A DNA stretch of 64,000 nt, from NCBI GenBank assembly GCA_965249035.1, contig CBDFKV010000007.1:372001-436000 (forward strand), written 5' to 3'. The translations under genes were made by a program, and so were the position numbers. Positions 43,182-52,074 of the stretch are shown piece after piece (within the stretch, counting starts at the first letter, position 1; every line of letters begins with the position of its first letter). The stretch is from CBDFKV01 sp965249035 (GTDB lineage: Bacteria; Pseudomonadota; Gammaproteobacteria; Arenicellales; Poriferihabitantaceae). The notes beneath the pieces were generated by a model. The model was not told the origin of the DNA. It searched no databases and saw nothing but the letters and a program-made list of their open reading frames with translations.

Positions 43182-44783
43182 ATGTCAAATAGCCTAGAAA
43201 TAAAAGTACCAGACATTGGTGATTTCGATGAGGTGCCCGTGATTGAAATATTGGTTTCCGTCGGCGACGTGGTCGCTGTTGAGGATCCATTGATTACGCT
43301 AGAAAGTGACAAAGCCACTATGGATGTGCCTTCTCCGATTGCGGGTACCATCACCCAGCTAAGCATAAATATTGGTGATTCTGTTTCAGAAGGAACCACA
43401 ATTGCGAGTATCTCTAGCCAAAAAGATGAACAAGCACCGGAACCATCAGCTTCAGAAGCTCCTGCCCAAACTGAATCCAGTAGCAATGCCGCGAGTAAAG
43501 TCATAGAAATGATCGTACCGGATATCGGCGATTTCAACGATGTACCCGTGATTGAGGTATTGGTAGCAGCTGGCGATGAGGTGGCCAAAGAAGACCCATT
43601 GATTACGCTTGAGAGTGATAAGGCGACCATGGATGTGCCTGCACCCGAAGCTGGGATCATTAAGGAAATAAGCTTAGCCGTGGGTGATACGGTATCTGAA
43701 GGCAGCTCAATTGGAACGCTCAGTGTTAGCACTGGCCCTAGTGCAGACAACGATACGGCAAGCGAAGCTAAATCACATGCGGCTACGCCACAGCCAGCAG
43801 CACCGGAACAACCAGCCGCCACTGACTTCAAACCTACCCCCATCTTGCCGGCGCCGGCTACCCGAGCGGGTCTGACCGTAGCTCACGCCAGCCCAAGCAT
43901 TCGGCGATTTGCTCGAGAGCTCGGCGTTGATTTGAGCCAAGTTCGTGGCACGGGAGCGAAAGGCCGAGTGCTAAAAGAAGACGTGAAAGGCTGGGTTAAA
44001 AACCAGATTCAGGCGGGAAGCAGCAAAGACGCCAAGCAAACTGGCATGGGCATACCGCCAATCCCGGCGGTAGATTTCAGCGAATTCGGTAAAACCACGA
44101 CCAAAGCACTCTCACGAATCAAGAATATTTCCGGCCCACACTTACAGCGGGCTTGGTTAAATATTCCACACGTCACTCACCACGATGAAGCCGATATTAC
44201 CGAACTGGAAGAGTTCCGTCGCTCACTTAAAGAAGAATCGGCCAAGAAAGGCGTTCGGATCACCCTGCTGTCATTCATCATGAAAGCACTGGTGGTGGGT
44301 CTACGCAAATTCCCGCAGTTCAATTCGTCACTCGCACCCGATGGTCACAACATCATCCTGAAAGAGTATTACAACATCGGGATCGCGGTGGATACGCCCA
44401 GCGGTCTAATCGTCCCAGTCATCCATGATGTGGATAAAAAGACTATTTACGAACTCGGTGAAGCACTGGCCGATGTCAGCACGCGTGCGCGCGAAGGAAA
44501 GATCAAGCCAGCCGACTTAAAAGGTGGCTGTATCAGTATTTCCAGCTTGGGAGGGATTGGCGGCACCGCCTTTACACCGATCATCAACGCCCCAGAAGTG
44601 GTCATCCTCGGTATCACCAAAGCGCGAATGATGCCGGTTTGGAACGGTAAAGAGTTTGAACCACGCCTGATGATGCCACTGGATTTGTCCTACGATCACC
44701 GTGTCATTGATGGCGCGGAAGCGGCACGGTTCATGGCCTTTTTGACCACTGCATTCGGCGATGTACGTCGTCTGTTGCTATAG
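43182..44783 (+). CDS. aceF: Pyruvate dehydrogenase E2, dihydrolipoyllysine acetyltransferase
   Basis: 533 residues. Two N-terminal lipoyl domains (about 5-80 and 108-182) each have the lipoylation site ESDKATMDVP. Pro/Ala-rich linkers and an E3-binding domain (about 235-270, ASPSIRRFARELGVDLSQVRGTGAKGRVLKEDV) follow. The C-terminal catalytic domain ends with DHRVIDGAEAARF, whose His is catalytic. It receives acetyl from AceE and passes it to CoA as the complex core. The two lipoyl modules are near-copies in DNA and a third lies in lpd. Confidence 0.97.
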   Translation: MSNSLEIKVPDIGDFDEVPVIEILVSVGDVVAVEDPLITLESDKATMDVPSPIAGTITQLSINIGDSVSEGTTIASISSQKDEQAPEPSASEAPAQTESSSNAASKVIEMIVPDIGDFNDVPVIEVLVAAGDEVAKEDPLITLESDKATMDVPAPEAGIIKEISLAVGDTVSEGSSIGTLSVSTGPSADNDTASEAKSHAATPQPAAPEQPAATDFKPTPILPAPATRAGLTVAHASPSIRRFARELGVDLSQVRGTGAKGRVLKEDVKGWVKNQIQAGSSKDAKQTGMGIPPIPAVDFSEFGKTTTKALSRIKNISGPHLQRAWLNIPHVTHHDEADITELEEFRRSLKEESAKKGVRITLLSFIMKALVVGLRKFPQFNSSLAPDGHNIILKEYYNIGIAVDTPSGLIVPVIHDVDKKTIYELGEALADVSTRAREGKIKPADLKGGCISISSLGGIGGTAFTPIINAPEVVILGITKARMMPVWNGKEFEPRLMMPLDLSYDHRVIDGAEAARFMAFLTTAFGDVRRLLL

Positions 44784-44795
44784 GCGGAAAATACT

Positions 44796-46535
44796 ATGAC
44801 TGATATTGTAGAAGTCCGTGTTCCGGACATCGGTGATTTTTCCGACGTCCCGGTGATAGAAATTCTTATTTCACCCGGAGAGGTACTGAAAGCCGAAGAC
44901 CCCATGATTACGCTGGAAAGTGACAAGGCGACCATGGACGTCCCTGCTCCGATGGATGGTGAAGTCGTCGAAATCAAAGTCAACGTCGGTGACTCGGTTG
45001 CCGAGGGTGATGTGATTTTGAGCATGAAAACAGTGGAGTCAGCCAGCTCACAGAAACCTGTTGAAGATACCCCAAAGGCTCCCGCACCTGCCGAAGCACC
45101 GGTAGCTAGTAAAGATACCGGTGGCGACTATGACGCAGACGTCGTGGTATTAGGCGCGGGGCCAGGTGGATATACGGCAGCATTCAGAGCCGCCGATCTT
45201 GGGCAATCAGTTATTTTGATAGAACGCTATCCAGATTTGGGCGGCGTTTGTCTCAACGTTGGTTGCATCCCTTCCAAAGCCTTGTTGCACGCTGCCAAAG
45301 TGATTGAAGAGGCCGACGATGCCAAAAACTTCGGCCTCAGCTTTGGCGACCCTAAGATTGATATCGACCAACTTCGCAGCTGGAAATCGGGCGTAGTCTC
45401 TTCACTGACCGGTGGCTTGGCTGGATTAGCCAAGCAGCGCAAAGTAGAAGTCGTTACCGGCTGGGGTCAATTTACTTCGCCCCACGCGATCCAAGTCGAG
45501 ACTGACGATGGCCAGCGCGAGATTCGATTTAAACACGCCATCATTGCGGTGGGTTCGGCTTCAATCAAAATCCCAGGTTTTCCATACGATGATCCGCGCC
45601 TGATCGATTCCACCGGCGCGCTGGAATTGGACTCAATTCCTGAACGATTGCTGGTAATCGGTGGCGGTATTATTGGCTTGGAGATGGCAACCGTGTATCA
45701 CGCACTCGGCAGTAAAATCTCTGTGGTAGAAATGGCAAGCCACTTGATTCCAGGTGCCGACCCGGATCTTGTTCGGCCACTACAGCGGCGGATCCAGGGA
45801 ATGTATGAAAATATCTGGCTGGATTCACGCGTCACTGCAATCAAGGCTGAAAAAAATGGCCTGCTGGTTAGCTTCGGTGGTGCTAAAGCTCCAGATGAAG
45901 ATCGGTTTGATAAAGTGTTGTTGGCGGTGGGTCGTTCACCTAATGGTAAACATATCGATGCAGAAAAAGCCGGGGTTATCGTCGATGAACGCGGTTTTAT
46001 CGCCGTTGATCAGCAGCAACGCACTAACGTTGATCATATCTTTGCCATTGGTGACGTAGTTGGCCAACCGATGCTGGCGCACAAAGCCACCCATGAAGCA
46101 AAAGTTGCAGCCGAAGTTGCAGCCGGTGAGAAAAGTGGATTTGAAGCCAGCGTGATTCCGTCGGTTGCCTATACCGACCCTGAAATCGCTTGGGTTGGCT
46201 TAACTGAAACCGAAGCAAAGGCCCAAGGGATTAAAGTCGGGAAAGGCATATTCCCGTGGGTGGCAAGCGGTCGTTCATTGAGTTTAAATCGTAAAGAAGG
46301 CATGACTAAAGCCCTGTTCGATCCTGACACCAAACGCATACTGGGTTGCGGCATCGTTGGCCCAAGCGCCGGTGACTTGATCGCAGAGGCTGCTTTAGCG
46401 ATTGAAATGGGCGCCGATGCGGAAGACATTAGCCTCACCATTCACCCGCACCCGACCCTGTCAGAAACAGTGGCCTTTGCCGCTGAAGCCTTTGAGGGCA
46501 CAATTACGGACTTATACCTCCCCAAACGCAAATAA
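44796..46535 (+). CDS. lpdA: Dihydrolipoamide dehydrogenase (E3) with N-terminal lipoyl domain
   Basis: 579 residues. A lipoyl domain with ESDKATMDVPAP (about 1-80) and an Ala/Pro linker are fused to a full flavoprotein E3: FAD-binding VVVLGAGPGGYTAAFRAADLG, redox disulfide GGVCLNVGCIPSK, NAD-binding RLLVIGGGIIGLEMATVY and the C-terminal HPHPTLSE with catalytic His. The fused lipoyl domain is characteristic of E3 from homodimeric-E1 complexes in several beta/gamma lineages, not of E. coli. It reoxidises dihydrolipoyl groups and makes NADH. Confidence 0.97.
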   Translation: MTDIVEVRVPDIGDFSDVPVIEILISPGEVLKAEDPMITLESDKATMDVPAPMDGEVVEIKVNVGDSVAEGDVILSMKTVESASSQKPVEDTPKAPAPAEAPVASKDTGGDYDADVVVLGAGPGGYTAAFRAADLGQSVILIERYPDLGGVCLNVGCIPSKALLHAAKVIEEADDAKNFGLSFGDPKIDIDQLRSWKSGVVSSLTGGLAGLAKQRKVEVVTGWGQFTSPHAIQVETDDGQREIRFKHAIIAVGSASIKIPGFPYDDPRLIDSTGALELDSIPERLLVIGGGIIGLEMATVYHALGSKISVVEMASHLIPGADPDLVRPLQRRIQGMYENIWLDSRVTAIKAEKNGLLVSFGGAKAPDEDRFDKVLLAVGRSPNGKHIDAEKAGVIVDERGFIAVDQQQRTNVDHIFAIGDVVGQPMLAHKATHEAKVAAEVAAGEKSGFEASVIPSVAYTDPEIAWVGLTETEAKAQGIKVGKGIFPWVASGRSLSLNRKEGMTKALFDPDTKRILGCGIVGPSAGDLIAEAALAIEMGADAEDISLTIHPHPTLSETVAFAAEAFEGTITDLYLPKRK

Positions 46536-46536
46536 G

Positions 46537-47325
46537 TTGGCTGCTTTAGTACTCAACGCGGACATCTATGGAGAGCCGACAGACCAACCCGCGCTGATCA
46601 TTTTACACGGTCTATTTGGCTCAGCTACCAATTGGCGCAGTCTGTCTAAACAGATGGCGCGCGAACGTGAAATACATTGCCTTGATTTACGTAATCACGG
46701 CCGTTCGCCGTGGGCCGATGACATGAGCTATCCTGCGATGGCTGCGGATGTGGCGCGCTATATTCACGACCAACAATTGTTTAACCCCGTAGTTTTGGGG
46801 CACAGCATGGGTGGCAAAGCTGCAATGGTTTTGGCCCTGCAGTACCCTCAGCTGACTTCAGCAATCGTCGTCGCTGATATTGCGCCGGTCAACTATTCAC
46901 ATAACCACGATGACTATATTCAAGCGATGCGACGGCTTGATTTGGGCGCGCTCAGCTCACGCAACGAAGCAGACCGCAGCTTGGCTGCAGATATTCCCAA
47001 TGCCGGCGAGCGACAGTTGCTGATTCAAAATTTGACTTACGAGCATGGGAAATTGAAGTGGCGGATCAATCTTGATGCGATCACTGCTGACATGCAAGTA
47101 TTGTTCCAGTTCCCTGAGCAAGATTTGGCAGCGTATCAGCGCCCCACGGCATTTATACACGGTCGTCAATCAGAGTATGTATTAGCTAAGTATCAACCCA
47201 CGATCGATGCCCTTTTTCCTGATAATCAACTAACCGCAATAGAAGACGCCGGGCATTGGGTGCACGCAGAGCAACCCAGGGCGTTCTTAACCGTATTAGC
47301 TGAGTTTATTTCACAATTGAACTAA
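46537..47325 (+). CDS. Alpha/beta hydrolase, YbfF-type esterase
   Basis: 262 residues if started at the TTG at 46537, one base after the lpd stop; the frame is open inside lpd but that part is out of character. Signatures: HGLFGSATNWRSL (oxyanion region), nucleophile GHSMGGKA, and catalytic His in DAGHWVHAEQP. It resembles E. coli YbfF, an acyl-ester/thioesterase-like enzyme of unclear role. Adjacent to lpd and probably co-transcribed; the start codon is uncertain. Confidence 0.85.
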   Translation: MAALVLNADIYGEPTDQPALIILHGLFGSATNWRSLSKQMAREREIHCLDLRNHGRSPWADDMSYPAMAADVARYIHDQQLFNPVVLGHSMGGKAAMVLALQYPQLTSAIVVADIAPVNYSHNHDDYIQAMRRLDLGALSSRNEADRSLAADIPNAGERQLLIQNLTYEHGKLKWRINLDAITADMQVLFQFPEQDLAAYQRPTAFIHGRQSEYVLAKYQPTIDALFPDNQLTAIEDAGHWVHAEQPRAFLTVLAEFISQLN

Positions 47326-47342
47326 TTCTCTTGAGATAGAGT

Positions 47343-47372
47343 TTCACCGTTATTCGCCAGGGTCGGTATAAT
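47343..47372 (+). promoter_or_regulatory. Sigma-70 promoter for ispB
   Basis: -35 TTCACC, 18-bp spacer, and a perfect TATAAT (47367-47372), 48 bp upstream of the ispB ATG. A reasonable housekeeping promoter between the esterase and ispB. Confidence 0.5.
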
Positions 47373-47420
47373 CGCCCCGAAAAAACAAATCGCGAACTAA
47401 TATGCTGACACCTTCTCCGC

Positions 47421-48410
47421 ATGAATCAAATCGATAATAACAACGCCTTGCTGGCAGCAACCGACCTGGTTCGTGCTGATTTTGATGCGGTGAATCATTC
47501 GATCCGCGAGCAGTTAAACTCGGATATCGCGCTGATCAATACCCTTGGTGAGTATATTATTCAAAGTGGGGGTAAGCGTTTACGGCCATTAATCTTGATG
47601 TTAAGCGCCAAAGCGCTCGGCTATCGCGGAGAGCAACATATCTCTCTTGCAGCGGTCATCGAGTTTATCCATACGGCAACACTGCTGCATGACGACGTAG
47701 TGGATGCTTCCGATTTACGTCGAGGCAACCCCACCGCGAATCACGTTTGGGGTAACGACGTTAGTGTGCTGGTCGGTGATTTTTTATATTCACGCTCGTT
47801 TGAGATGATGGTAGCGGTCAATAGCATGGCAGTTATGGACTTAATGTCTCATACCACCAATGCGATTGCAGAAGGTGAAGTGATGCAACTGTTGAATGCG
47901 CATAATCCGGACACGACTGAAGAAGCCTATTTAGATACCATCTACCGAAAAACAGCCCGCTTGTTTGAGGCAGCCGCTCAATTAGGCGGCATTATTACTG
48001 ACCAAGACAGTGCAACACAGCGGGCGCTGTCTAACTATGGAAAATACTTGGGTACGGCATTTCAAATTGTCGATGACTTGCTCGACTACCGCTCCAGCAG
48101 TGAAGAAATGGGCAAGAATACGGGTGATGATTTAGCCGAAGGCAAGCCAACTTTACCGCTGATACACGCGATGCAAGTAGGCTCCGAGGCAAACCAAGCA
48201 CTGGTGCGTAAAGCCATAGAAAATGGGGAGCGAGAAAAGATCGAAGAAATTCTCTCCATTGTTGAATCAACTGGTGCGCTGCAGTACACTTCCACCGCCG
48301 CGAGAAGGCAAGCAAAATTAGCGCAACAGTCGCTAAACCCTTTGCCGGATTCGCCCTATAAAAAAGCCTTATTTGAGCTCGCTGATTTCTCGATACAGCG
48401 TACGTTCTAG
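47421..48410 (+). CDS. ispB: Octaprenyl (polyprenyl) diphosphate synthase
   Basis: 329 residues. It extends farnesyl diphosphate with isopentenyl units to make the ubiquinone side chain. First Asp-rich motif LLHDDVVDASDLRRG and second FQIVDDLLDYRSSSEEMGK are intact, with GGKRLRPL near the start. The exact chain length cannot be read from the sequence. It is followed after 17 bp by tRNA-Pro. Confidence 0.94.
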   Translation: MNQIDNNNALLAATDLVRADFDAVNHSIREQLNSDIALINTLGEYIIQSGGKRLRPLILMLSAKALGYRGEQHISLAAVIEFIHTATLLHDDVVDASDLRRGNPTANHVWGNDVSVLVGDFLYSRSFEMMVAVNSMAVMDLMSHTTNAIAEGEVMQLLNAHNPDTTEEAYLDTIYRKTARLFEAAAQLGGIITDQDSATQRALSNYGKYLGTAFQIVDDLLDYRSSSEEMGKNTGDDLAEGKPTLPLIHAMQVGSEANQALVRKAIENGEREKIEEILSIVESTGALQYTSTAARRQAKLAQQSLNPLPDSPYKKALFELADFSIQRTF

Positions 48411-48427
48411 GCCTTTTGGAGTAATTT

Positions 48428-48504
48428 CGGGGTGTAGCTCAGCCTGGTAGAGCGCTGCCTTCGGGAGGCAGAAGCCGGAGGTTCAAATCCTCTCACCCCG
48501 ACCA
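48428..48504 (+). tRNA. tRNA-Pro (anticodon CGG)
   Basis: 77 bases. The 7-bp acceptor stem CGGGGTG/CACCCCG is perfect, with discriminator A and an encoded CCA. The anticodon stem CTGCC/GGCAG holds the loop TTCGGGA, giving anticodon CGG (reads CCG). D-loop GTAGCTCAGCCTGGTAGAGC and T-loop GGTTCAAATCC are normal. It starts 17 bp after ispB and may share its transcript. Confidence 0.97.
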
Positions 48505-48558
48505 CTATTTGACGAAGCCTCTGTTTGAGGGTTGAGGGATTTCAGAGCTACAGAGGAG

Positions 48559-49998
48559 CTATTCTGCGACCCAGCCACTAACCGATTTCACCTCTAGAAA
48601 GTCTTCCAAACCCCACGCTCCCCCTTCACGGCCGTTACCGGACTGTTTGTAGCCACCGAATGGTGCGCCTGAACCACGGCTATTGCCATTGATTTCGACC
48701 ATGCCAGAACGCAAGCGGCGGGCGACGCGCATTGCTTTTTCGTCATCTTGTGTCTGCACGTAATTGGTCAATCCATAGTCAGTGTCATTGGCGATTTGAA
48801 TTGCTTCTTCTTCGCTATCAAACGGAATAATGGTAAGTACCGGCCCAAAGATTTCTTCGCGCGCGATGGTCATTTCGTTAGTGGCATCAGCGAATACGGT
48901 TGGGCGTACAAAATAGCCCGTTTCCAACCCTTGCGGACGGCCAAGGCCACCTGCGACTACTGTTGCGCCCTCTTCGATTCCTTTTTTGATCAAAGCCTGT
49001 ATTTTATTGTACTGCAACTCCGAAACTACTGGCCCGATATGCCTCCCTTCTTTCGCGGCCGTATCAACCTCGCGCTGCTCTGCGGCGTCGCCTACAGCCT
49101 TGACCACTTGATCGTAAATTGGACGCTCTACCAACATCCGGGTGGGCGCATTGCATGACTGGCCGGTATTATTAAAGCAGTGCAAAGCGCCGCGTTTGGC
49201 GGCTTTTTCGTCGGCGTCGGCGAAAATGATATTAGCGCCCTTTCCGCCCAACTCCAGGCATACCCGTTTAACCGTATCGGCGGCATTTTTGCTAATAGCG
49301 ATTCCGGCTCGAGTAGAGCCGGTAAATGAAATCATATCAACATCCGGGTGGCCCGAAAGCTGAGAGCCAACACCCATGCCATCGCCGTTGACCAAATTGA
49401 ATACACCTGCTGGAAAGCCCGCTGCATCGATCATTTCAGCAAACAACATCGAAGAAAGCGGTGCAATTTCAGACGGTTTCAAGACAACCGTACAGCCCAC
49501 TGCTAGAGCTGGGATCACCTTCAATACGACTTGATTCATTGGCCAGTTCCACGGCGTAATCAGGCCGCAGACACCGACAGGCTCATACAAAATCCGATCA
49601 TTCGGTGCATAACTGCCCAACAGTTGATCACATTCAAATTCACGATATTCGCGAGTGAAGTTTCGTATGTGTGAGAGACCACTACCCGCTTGTGATTGCT
49701 TTGCCATCGTGATGGGCGCACCCATCTCCATTGAAATCGCTTCGCCCATTTCATCCATGCGCGACTCGTAAATGTCGCCCAGTATTTCTAACAACTTTAG
49801 GCGTTCAGTTTTAGGCATTTGACTCCAGCTATCAAACGCCGCGCGCGCGGCCGATACTGCTGCATCAGTATCGGTTTGATCACCCAAAGAAATAACCGCA
49901 CAGGCTTTTTCAGTGGAAGGGGTAATCACTTCAAGGTCATTGGCTTTAGCGGGTAAAACCCATTGGCCATTGATGTAAAACTTGCGTTTATCTAGCAT
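48559..49998 (-). CDS. NAD(P)-dependent aldehyde dehydrogenase family protein
   Basis: 479 residues. ALDH superfamily features: general-base Glu in LELGGKGANIIFADAD, nucleophile Cys in NNTGQSCNAPTR, and the NAD-binding ITPWNWPMNQVVLK and FTGSTRAGIAI. It oxidises an aldehyde to the acid. Family members of this length act on diverse aliphatic or aromatic aldehydes; with a creatine/sarcosine cluster 1 kb away, a role with formaldehyde or betaine-type aldehydes is conceivable but not shown. Confidence 0.9.
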   Translation of the reverse strand: MLDKRKFYINGQWVLPAKANDLEVITPSTEKACAVISLGDQTDTDAAVSAARAAFDSWSQMPKTERLKLLEILGDIYESRMDEMGEAISMEMGAPITMAKQSQAGSGLSHIRNFTREYREFECDQLLGSYAPNDRILYEPVGVCGLITPWNWPMNQVVLKVIPALAVGCTVVLKPSEIAPLSSMLFAEMIDAAGFPAGVFNLVNGDGMGVGSQLSGHPDVDMISFTGSTRAGIAISKNAADTVKRVCLELGGKGANIIFADADEKAAKRGALHCFNNTGQSCNAPTRMLVERPIYDQVVKAVGDAAEQREVDTAAKEGRHIGPVVSELQYNKIQALIKKGIEEGATVVAGGLGRPQGLETGYFVRPTVFADATNEMTIAREEIFGPVLTIIPFDSEEEAIQIANDTDYGLTNYVQTQDDEKAMRVARRLRSGMVEINGNSRGSGAPFGGYKQSGNGREGGAWGLEDFLEVKSVSGWVAE

Positions 49999-50144
49999 GA
50001 TGCTGCTCCTGGTTTTTCCAAATTTATAGCGCCCTAACGGTTAAGGGCCAATGGCTCGAATCATAGCGGTTTAGACACACCAATAAAACATTTATAAAAC
50101 AAAGTTTTTGCTGCCTAAATATTACTTGGTCAGAACGATAGCGA

Positions 50145-50486
50145 CTACAAACGCGCGATGGTTATCCCATAGGTTAACGCACAGGCTAGCAATGACAACA
50201 ACACCCATGGGCGTAATTTGTGCAAACCCTGCGGCACGCTTTTTTCATCGAGAATATACGTTGCGGTCACCATCATCAAGATGCCAGAAATTAGTGCAGC
50301 TAAGCCCCAGAACTCTGTCAAATGCTGCAAGCCATACCAAAACACATTCCATACGCCTGCAACAAGGACGACTAATCCCGTTGCTCTTTGTAGCGAGTGG
50401 GGAAAATGACTAACCGCTGGAGGTTTTGAGCCCATAATGACGCCCAAGATCATGCAAACTGTCATTACGGTACCCATCGGAATCAT
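50145..50486 (-). CDS. Small multi-pass membrane protein of unknown function
   Basis: 113 residues with three to four hydrophobic segments (about 3-19, 34-52, 60-78, 92-110). No domain was recognised. A short hydrophilic loop DEKSVPQGLHKLRPW precedes the last helix. It lies alone between the aldehyde dehydrogenase and the creatine cluster. The hydrophobic pattern and proper open frame suggest a real gene, but its function is unknown. Confidence 0.6.
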   Translation of the reverse strand: MIPMGTVMTVCMILGVIMGSKPPAVSHFPHSLQRATGLVVLVAGVWNVFWYGLQHLTEFWGLAALISGILMMVTATYILDEKSVPQGLHKLRPWVLLSLLACALTYGITIARL

Positions 50487-50912
50487 ACGCTGCGCTCTAA
50501 AAGTGGCAAGACTGGATAGTATTGAAGCATGCTGTCGGAAACAACCAGAAATCTTGAGGCTGCCAATATAGTTTTACTCGGTTACTTGATGACTTAGTAT
50601 TCGATCCAATTACGTTTAGATGGCTAAAAACATGAGAGTGAATGAACTAGCAACTAGTCCATTTTTAATCCTATATCAGGGGGTCAGAGCTTGATTATCG
50701 ATTATTTTTACAATACTCGTCACTTTTCCGATTTCCATCGTAAGCGCTTAATTGAGTCGTCCTAGAAACTAAGCTTAGCAATACACTGAGATACTAACTC
50801 ACAATTACCCTGCTTTCTTTTCCTGCCATTGTCTTATGACTACCAAGTTGGCTAAATGCTTAAGGTCATTCGTATTTTGACAGCGCTTATTCAGCTGCTA
50901 ACCGGCTTTTCC
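50487..50912. other. Non-coding 426-bp region with a GGGGTCAGAG motif
   Basis: No open frame of interest. At 50679-50691 a GGGGGTCAGAGCT motif followed by TTGATTATC resembles the ends of REP-associated tyrosine transposase elements common in gammaproteobacteria. No transposase and no matching partner end were found. The rest shows no terminator or promoter that I can support. Confidence 0.35.
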
Positions 50913-52070
50913 CTAATTGCAGACTGACAATAAATCTAGAGGCTCATTTGAAAGCGTCACGCAGCCTTTGTCTGTCACCTGCACCGTCCAACCTGGGCAC
51001 ATGGCCGTGCCTGACTCACTGTCCATCAGGATCATATGCAGAAAGAACACCATGTTTGGTTCAGCGATCACTGGATTGCCTGAATAAAACATAGGCCAGT
51101 CCATCCAGTTCGGCGCAAAGGTGGTGCCCATGCTATAGCCAGTGGCATTTAGGCGATGCGCTTGCATGCCCGCACTATCACAGGTTTGGGCATAAGCATC
51201 GAATACATTGCCGATCGGCTCACCTGGTTTGAGCGCCTGCATACAGGCTGCCATCGCCTCTGTGGCAACGCTGTGCATGGTTTGTTGCAATGCCGTCACT
51301 TTCCCAATAGGAACCGTGCGCATCATCGCGGCATGATAATGGCGATAAACGCCCGCCCATTCCAGCGTCAATTGATCAACCTCGGACAGTGTTCTTCGAC
51401 CTGAGAAATAACGGCATAACAGTGCATCGCGCCCTGAGCCAATAATGAATTCATTGGCGGGGTAATCACCATCACCTGCCAAGATTTCCCCTTGCATCGC
51501 TGCCAAAATATCCGCTTCTGAAACACCGGGTGCGATCAGTTCCTGGGCTTTGTGCCAAGCCCGATCTGCCAACTCTGCAGCTGTTCGACAATACACCAAC
51601 TCAGCCTCTGACTTCACCACCCGTACTTTACTCACCAAATCCGACGCGTCGAACAAATCGCAAAACCCGTCCAAAGCTGCATCTAATCGCTTGCCGTTGG
51701 CAGCAGTCAAACCATAGGCATCATATTCGACGCCTAACCGCTTGCCTTGCAAGCCCACCGATTTAAGTAAACTCTTTAGCTCTAACGCGGGTGTTGCATC
51801 CGCACCATCTGTCCAAATATGGATGTTTTCGATAATGGAGGTGTGCTGGGCCTGACGCAAGTCAGCAGAGCGAGTCAGTAAGTGGAAATCACCTTTAGCG
51901 TCTAGCACCAAGCTCTGAAAAAAGACAAAACCGAAGCTATCGTATCCGCTCAGGTAATACATGCTTTCCTGACGAAACATCAGCACGGCATCCAAGCCAC
52001 GGGTGGCCATTTTTGCTAAAACCGCTTTTCTTCGGGCTAAGAACTCAGCTTGATTGAAGTGAATCGCCAC
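50913..52070 (-). CDS. Creatinase/peptidase M24-fold protein with degenerate active site
   Basis: 385 residues from a GTG at 52070, 4 bp after the soxG stop; longer starts overlap soxG. N-terminal creatinase domain (FNQAEFLARRKAVLAKMATRGLDAVL, MYYLSGYDSFG) and C-terminal pita-bread domain (EAELVYCRTAAELADRAW). The usual M24 metal ligands are replaced: LTLEWAG for the first Asp, YHAAMMRT for the second, and NATGYSMGTTF for the His. The creatinase catalytic His region AHNPVT is also missing. It is therefore neither a metallopeptidase nor a standard creatinase; its place in the sarcosine operon suggests a related small-substrate hydrolase or a binding protein. Confidence 0.75.
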   Translation of the reverse strand: MAIHFNQAEFLARRKAVLAKMATRGLDAVLMFRQESMYYLSGYDSFGFVFFQSLVLDAKGDFHLLTRSADLRQAQHTSIIENIHIWTDGADATPALELKSLLKSVGLQGKRLGVEYDAYGLTAANGKRLDAALDGFCDLFDASDLVSKVRVVKSEAELVYCRTAAELADRAWHKAQELIAPGVSEADILAAMQGEILAGDGDYPANEFIIGSGRDALLCRYFSGRRTLSEVDQLTLEWAGVYRHYHAAMMRTVPIGKVTALQQTMHSVATEAMAACMQALKPGEPIGNVFDAYAQTCDSAGMQAHRLNATGYSMGTTFAPNWMDWPMFYSGNPVIAEPNMVFFLHMILMDSESGTAMCPGWTVQVTDKGCVTLSNEPLDLLSVCN

Positions 52071-52074
52071 CCGC

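Noticed and set aside
43049..43843. 264-codon minus-strand open frame opposite aceF
   Set aside because: It is a Ser/Thr/Ala-rich antisense shadow of the lipoyl modules and linkers in aceF, with no recognisable domain.
50031..50049. GCCCTTAACCGTTAGGGC hairpin upstream of the aldehyde dehydrogenase
   Set aside because: Only a 5-bp continuous stem and no T-tract on either strand.
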